Positions 6,367 to 9,490 of a stretch of 9,490 nt of DNA are shown in pieces; position 1 is the first letter of the stretch, and the number at the start of each line of letters is the position of its first letter. The translations under genes were made by a program, and so were the position numbers. The notes beneath the pieces are model-generated. The model saw only the letters and a list, made by a program, of their open reading frames with translations, was not told the origin of the DNA and searched no databases. Source of the DNA: a bacterium. GTDB taxonomy: Bacteria; UBP14; UBA6098; B30-G16. Location: NCBI GenBank assembly GCA_027064665.1, contig JAMOPH010000299.1, positions 1 to 9,490 on the forward strand. Direction: 5' to 3'.

Positions 6367-7236
6367 AGATTTGCCGCCGGGATGGAAATAGAGCACCGAC
6401 GAGCCCTCGGGCAGATTCAGGTGGCGGGCGACCACCTCGCATTTTACCGTCATCACGAAAAATATCGGGCGGGGGGCATCGTTTAGGGTCTCGTAGTTCC
6501 CCTGCCCCTTTGAGATTACCACATCGGCGGAGTTGAATATCTCTAAAAATTCCGGGGAGACCTCATCCATAAGAATCCCGGGGGCATCGCTGCCGGTGGA
6601 GATTATTGTGGCGACCTCGTCAATCCGCGACCGGACGGCATCCTTATATGTAGCGTCGTTGATTGTGGGACCACCGCGCACGGAGAAGAAAATCCCCGCC
6701 CCCGGATACACCCGGCGCAGGGTTTTCATCATAGCGAAATCAAACACGGTTTCGCCGGCGTTGTCCCCGAGGACCAGAATTTTCCTGGCATCGGCAAGTG
6801 CGGATTTTAGTTGGTCTATATCCCAGCGGCGGTGTTTGAGGGTGAGGGCATCCTCAAGGACTTTGTGGACATTTTCCACGGTTTTGCGGGCGCCGAGGTC
6901 AATTATATTCCCCGCCGCGGCGACGCGCATAGCGGCATCCACCGGGTCCCGCGCGTCATCTATATACCCCTCCATAAACGGAAGCATCCTGAGGGCAAAG
7001 TCTATGTGTTCCCGCTTGACCCACTCATATGGGTCGCGCTTGCCGGAGATTTCAGCGACGAGGGAATATATCATATTCCCGGTCTTCGGCGGCGGGTCTG
7101 AAAGTTGGATATCCTTTATCTTCCCGCCGATTATCCGAAGAAGTTTCAGGGTTTGTTCATCGTCTAATTGAGCAATTCTTGCCGCCCTCAGCGCCTGCGA
7201 CATAAAACAGGGTATGCATTCTAAATACGACCTCAT
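6346..7236 (-). CDS. DUF89/ARMT1-like damage-control phosphatase
   Basis: A 296-residue protein of the DUF89 family, metal-dependent phosphatases proposed to hydrolyse damaged or excess phosphometabolites such as sugar phosphates. Near the start it has CIPC (Cys7, Cys10), typical of the prokaryotic subfamily; then LGDNAGE with metal-site residues D158 and N159, SVRGGPTINDAT, ADVVISKGQGNYE and a closing KCEVVARHL. The true substrate is not readable. I prefer ATG 7236 because GAGGT (7248-7244) lies 7 bases before it and family members begin just ahead of the CxxC; a TTG at 7266 would add 10 residues with little ribosome-binding signal. It is the last gene of the minus-strand group, 94 bases after uppS, and its last codons overlap the barrel gene on the other strand. 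No terminator follows. Confidence 0.87.
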   Translation of the reverse strand: MRSYLECIPCFMSQALRAARIAQLDDEQTLKLLRIIGGKIKDIQLSDPPPKTGNMIYSLVAEISGKRDPYEWVKREHIDFALRMLPFMEGYIDDARDPVDAAMRVAAAGNIIDLGARKTVENVHKVLEDALTLKHRRWDIDQLKSALADARKILVLGDNAGETVFDFAMMKTLRRVYPGAGIFFSVRGGPTINDATYKDAVRSRIDEVATIISTGSDAPGILMDEVSPEFLEIFNSADVVISKGQGNYETLNDAPRPIFFVMTVKCEVVARHLNLPEGSSVLYFHPGGKSSERMTD

Positions 7237-7304
7237 AGGTTCAACCTCGGGTTCGCAGTATTCCAACTTCTACAACGCTTTCTAACCGCCTACTTTCGTC
7301 CACG

Positions 7305-7327
7305 AATTCCCAACCGAATTGGAAATT
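7305..7327 (-). repeat. Inverted repeat between uppS and the DUF89 gene
   Basis: Nine-base arms (7305-7313 and 7319-7327) around a 5-base loop match at 8 of 9 positions. As minus-strand RNA the mismatch becomes a U-G wobble and the loop reads UUCGG, so the hairpin would be fully paired. No T-run follows, so it is not a standard intrinsic terminator; an operator, an mRNA stability element or chance remain. Confidence 0.4.
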
Positions 7328-7330
7328 ATA
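7325..7330 (-). promoter_or_regulatory. Candidate -10 element for the DUF89 gene
   Basis: On the minus strand a perfect TATAAT begins directly after the uppS stop codon (TAG, 7333-7331). No convincing -35 or extended -10 TG precedes it, so an internal promoter for the DUF89 gene is possible but unproven; it also overlaps the inverted repeat at 7305-7327. Confidence 0.25.
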
Positions 7331-8089
7331 CTACACTCCTCCGAACCTTCTCTCCCTGCCGGCGTAGTCTAATATCGCCTTGCAGAATTCTATTTCGTCA
7401 AAATCGGGCCAGAGGACAGGGGTGAAATACAGTTCCGTGTATGCGGTCTGCCACAGAAGATAATTTGAGAGGCGAAGTTCCCCGCTGGTGCGGATTAGAA
7501 GTTCCGGGTCGGGGATACCGGCGGTGTAGAGATGCTGTTCAAACAGCGCCTCATCTATATCCTTCGGGGAAATCTCGCCGGATTTGACCTTTTCGGCAAT
7601 TTTTTTTGTCGCATCCACGATTTCAGCGCGCCCGCCGTAGTTGAGCGCAAGATTTAGCAGAAGCCTCTTTCCGCCGGCGGTCTTTTTCATCACATACGAA
7701 AGCGCCTTTCTTTGCGGCATAGGAAGTCCAGCGAACCTGCCGATGACATTGAGCCGCACACCGTTTCGAACGAGTTCATTAAGTTCGCCAAGTGCGGTGT
7801 CACGCAGAAGGTTCATAATGGTTTTGACCTCATCGCGGGGACGCTTCCAGTTCTCGGTGGAGAAGGCATAAAGCGTCAGGATTTTGACGCCGACATCGGG
7901 GGCAAACCGGACAACTCTTTTTACTGCCGCCACACCGGCGCGATGCCCCTCGGGGCGCGGAAGCCCCCTCCGGCGCGCCCAACGACCGTTGCCGTCCATT
8001 ATTATCGCTATATGGACCGGAACCCTCTCCCGCGGAAGAGACTTTATTTTCTCAACCAGTTGCTCCAGATTTGTGCTCTCTGTTCCCAT
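7331..8089 (-). CDS. uppS: Isoprenyl transferase (undecaprenyl diphosphate synthase)
   Basis: A 252-residue cis-prenyltransferase that extends farnesyl diphosphate with isopentenyl diphosphate to make the undecaprenyl carrier for peptidoglycan and surface polysaccharides; it acts at the cytoplasmic face of the inner membrane. Hallmarks: HIAIIMDGNGRWARRRG with catalytic D32, PEGHRAG, LYAFSTENWKRP (73-84), and LLIRTSGELRLSNYLLWQ with R200 and R206. All sit six positions after the E. coli residues D26, R194 and R200, so the active site is intact. ATG 8089 is preferred because AAGGAG lies 5 bases upstream; a TTG directly before it (8092) would sit too close to that site. The ATG shares its A with the TGA of the upstream GGDEF gene (TGATG), implying coupled translation. 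The usual companions cdsA, dxr and frr are not next to it. Confidence 0.96.
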   Translation of the reverse strand: MGTESTNLEQLVEKIKSLPRERVPVHIAIIMDGNGRWARRRGLPRPEGHRAGVAAVKRVVRFAPDVGVKILTLYAFSTENWKRPRDEVKTIMNLLRDTALGELNELVRNGVRLNVIGRFAGLPMPQRKALSYVMKKTAGGKRLLLNLALNYGGRAEIVDATKKIAEKVKSGEISPKDIDEALFEQHLYTAGIPDPELLIRTSGELRLSNYLLWQTAYTELYFTPVLWPDFDEIEFCKAILDYAGRERRFGGV

Positions 8090-9490
8090 CAATACTCCTT
8101 CTTTCGGAGAACATTTTTCTTATCCCTCGCCAAACAGGTGCGGTTTTTGCCTAAGGATTTCGCACGATACAGGGCGGTATCAGCCGCCTTGAGCAGTTCT
8201 TTCGCATTTTTCCCATCCTCGGGGTATACAGCCACTCCGAAGGAAGCGGTGACTTTCTGCAGCAGTTTCTCCCCGCTCTGCTTTTCAAACTGGGTGCGAA
8301 TTCTTTCGGCAACAGCATAGGCTTCCTCAACGGAAGTCTCCGGCAGGATGATGGCGAACTCCTCGCCGCCATACCGCGCCGGGATATCCACATCCTCGCG
8401 GATATTCGTCACTATCACCTGCGCGAAAAGTTGAAGAACTTTATCCCCCTGCGGATGCCCGTAAGTGTCGTTGTAGTTTTTGAAATTGTCCAGGTCGGCG
8501 AAAATCAGCGCCAGAGGGTGTTTCAGCCTGCGCGAACGCTTGACCTCTTTCTCAAGCGTGCTCATAAAAACGCGGTAGTTGAACAGCCCAGTCAGACCAT
8601 CAGTGGTGGCAAGGGATTCAAGTTTCTCATACAGCATAGCATTGGTGATAGCCACGGCAAGTTGAGAGGCAAAAAGTTGAAGAATCTGCTCATCCGTTTC
8701 GTCAAAGGCGTTGAGTTTTTCGCTTTCCACATCAAGGACTCCTAAAACCTTTCCGCGGTATTCAATGGGCACCGCAAGCGCCGACTTTGCCCCCTTAAAT
8801 CCCGGCACGAACAGCGGGAACTGAGAGACATCAGGGACTATCAAAGGCTTGCGGGTAGCCGCCACAACACCAACAATCCCCTCCTGACCGACTTTGAGCC
8901 GAAACTCGTCAACTTTGTGGTCCATAAGTCCGGCAAACGCCTTGAGAATAAGATACTCCCCGCTTTTATCAACCAAAAACAGCGCCGCACTGGTGTATTT
9001 GAAGGTGTTGCGGAGGATGTCCATAATTTTGCGATACAGCCGTGATGGGTCCAGAATTGAGTTTATTGTGGTGCTGACATCAAGAAGGGTTTTCCTTATG
9101 CGAAGTTCCTCCTCAATTGAGCGGCGAATTTCAATGTTTTCCAGCGCCGAGGCAATCTGGTTTGACAGGGTTCGTGCAAAGCGCCTGTCCTCCTGGTCAA
9201 AGGCGTATTCCCGCCCCGACTCAATCACAAGCACTCCCGCAACCTTATCGTGCCTTCTAATCGGGACAGCAACAACCGACTTAGTCCGAGGATGAAATGT
9301 GAAAATTCTTTTCCTTCTGCGCTCCTGCGCCACATTGTTGACTATAACATACTGCCCTGATGCCGCCACTTTCCCCACAAAACCACCATCCTCACCTATT
9401 TTGTATCTTACCCCCTGGAACTGGGGGTCGCTGAGTCCGCACTGGGAAAGCACATACAAAGTTCCCGTATTGGACTCGGTCAAAAGCACG
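8089..9490 (-). CDS. GAF-GAF-GGDEF diguanylate cyclase, N-terminus off window
   Basis: The frame is open to the right edge; 467 codons including the stop are visible and the first GAF domain is cut, so the real start lies beyond 9490. The GTG at 9489 falls inside that domain and is not a credible start. Order, numbering from the first visible codon: partial GAF (1-115), a charged helical linker, a second GAF (about 135-285, with VGQEGIVGVVAATRKPLIVPD and SALAVPIEYRGKVLGVLDVES), then GGDEF (about 293-455). The cyclase domain has TTDGLTGLFNYR, the metal and substrate motif FADLDNFKNYNDTYGHPQGD, and an active-site GGEEF (374-378, 8370-8356), so it should make c-di-GMP from GTP. The inhibitory I-site RxxD is not conserved; EDVD occupies its place. 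No membrane segment is visible, so the visible part looks like a soluble GAF-ligand sensor. It is the upstream, coupled partner of uppS. Confidence 0.93.
   Translation of the reverse strand, partial: VLLTESNTGTLYVLSQCGLSDPQFQGVRYKIGEDGGFVGKVAASGQYVIVNNVAQERRRKRIFTFHPRTKSVVAVPIRRHDKVAGVLVIESGREYAFDQEDRRFARTLSNQIASALENIEIRRSIEEELRIRKTLLDVSTTINSILDPSRLYRKIMDILRNTFKYTSAALFLVDKSGEYLILKAFAGLMDHKVDEFRLKVGQEGIVGVVAATRKPLIVPDVSQFPLFVPGFKGAKSALAVPIEYRGKVLGVLDVESEKLNAFDETDEQILQLFASQLAVAITNAMLYEKLESLATTDGLTGLFNYRVFMSTLEKEVKRSRRLKHPLALIFADLDNFKNYNDTYGHPQGDKVLQLFAQVIVTNIREDVDIPARYGGEEFAIILPETSVEEAYAVAERIRTQFEKQSGEKLLQKVTASFGVAVYPEDGKNAKELLKAADTALYRAKSLGKNRTCLARDKKNVLRKKEY

Noticed and set aside
6355..6384. 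CATCC/GGATG pairing as a shared terminator of the convergent operons
   Set aside because: Five base pairs across a 20-base loop without a T-run do not make an intrinsic terminator.
6533..7171. Plus-strand open frame of 212 codons
   Set aside because: It is antisense to the DUF89 gene, with low-complexity Ser/Arg/Ile composition and no ribosome site or motif.
7712..8320. Plus-strand open frame of 202 codons across the uppS/GGDEF junction
   Set aside because: It is antisense to two conserved genes and has no plausible domain.

Overview
The window comes from a Gram-negative bacterium with a standard genetic code: it encodes an inner-membrane lipid transporter pair (MlaE/MlaF type) and a beta-barrel outer-membrane protein. 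I cannot place it by name. HPr kinase without other PTS genes, a mycobacterial-type lysine 6-aminotransferase, a noNterm-like Omp85 barrel and an rve transposase remnant of a type I associate with uncultured FCB-like or candidate-phylum bacteria point loosely that way, with low confidence.

Layout from left to right. (1) 1-423, minus strand: N-terminal 141 codons of a cation diffusion facilitator (CDF) metal transporter, running off the left edge. (2) 424-657: A/T-rich divergent intergenic region with candidate promoters and a perfect Shine-Dalgarno. (3) 658-2013, plus: L-lysine 6-aminotransferase (lat), closed by a textbook intrinsic terminator at 2050-2072, so apparently a single-gene unit. 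(4) About 2117-2630: a decayed DDE/rve transposase, with the first catalytic Asp changed to Gly, a frame shift and the core of the catalytic domain deleted. (5) 2681-6366, plus: a tight four-gene operon, hprK - mlaE - mlaF - Omp85-like barrel, with an ATGA overlap and then gaps of 6 and 18 bases. (6) 9490-6346, minus: a GAF-GAF-GGDEF diguanylate cyclase (N-terminus off the right edge), uppS coupled to it through a TGATG overlap, and a DUF89 damage-control phosphatase. The two operons converge and their last codons overlap by 21 bp, with no intrinsic terminator visible for either.

How the genes may work together: MlaE and MlaF form the permease and ATPase core of an ABC lipid transporter. The usual next gene, the MCE protein mlaD, is absent, and a POTRA-less Omp85-type barrel takes its place, suggesting an envelope lipid or outer-membrane function. 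hprK heads this operon and could tie its expression to carbon or energy sensing. On the other strand a c-di-GMP enzyme is translationally coupled to undecaprenyl-diphosphate synthesis. Most genes are recognisable families. I see no CRISPR array, tRNA, rRNA or intact mobile element, and no system I can defend as wholly new. The points most worth checking are the mla operon without mlaD but with an Omp85 barrel, the hprK start lacking a Shine-Dalgarno next to the transposase remnant, and the GGDEF-uppS coupling.
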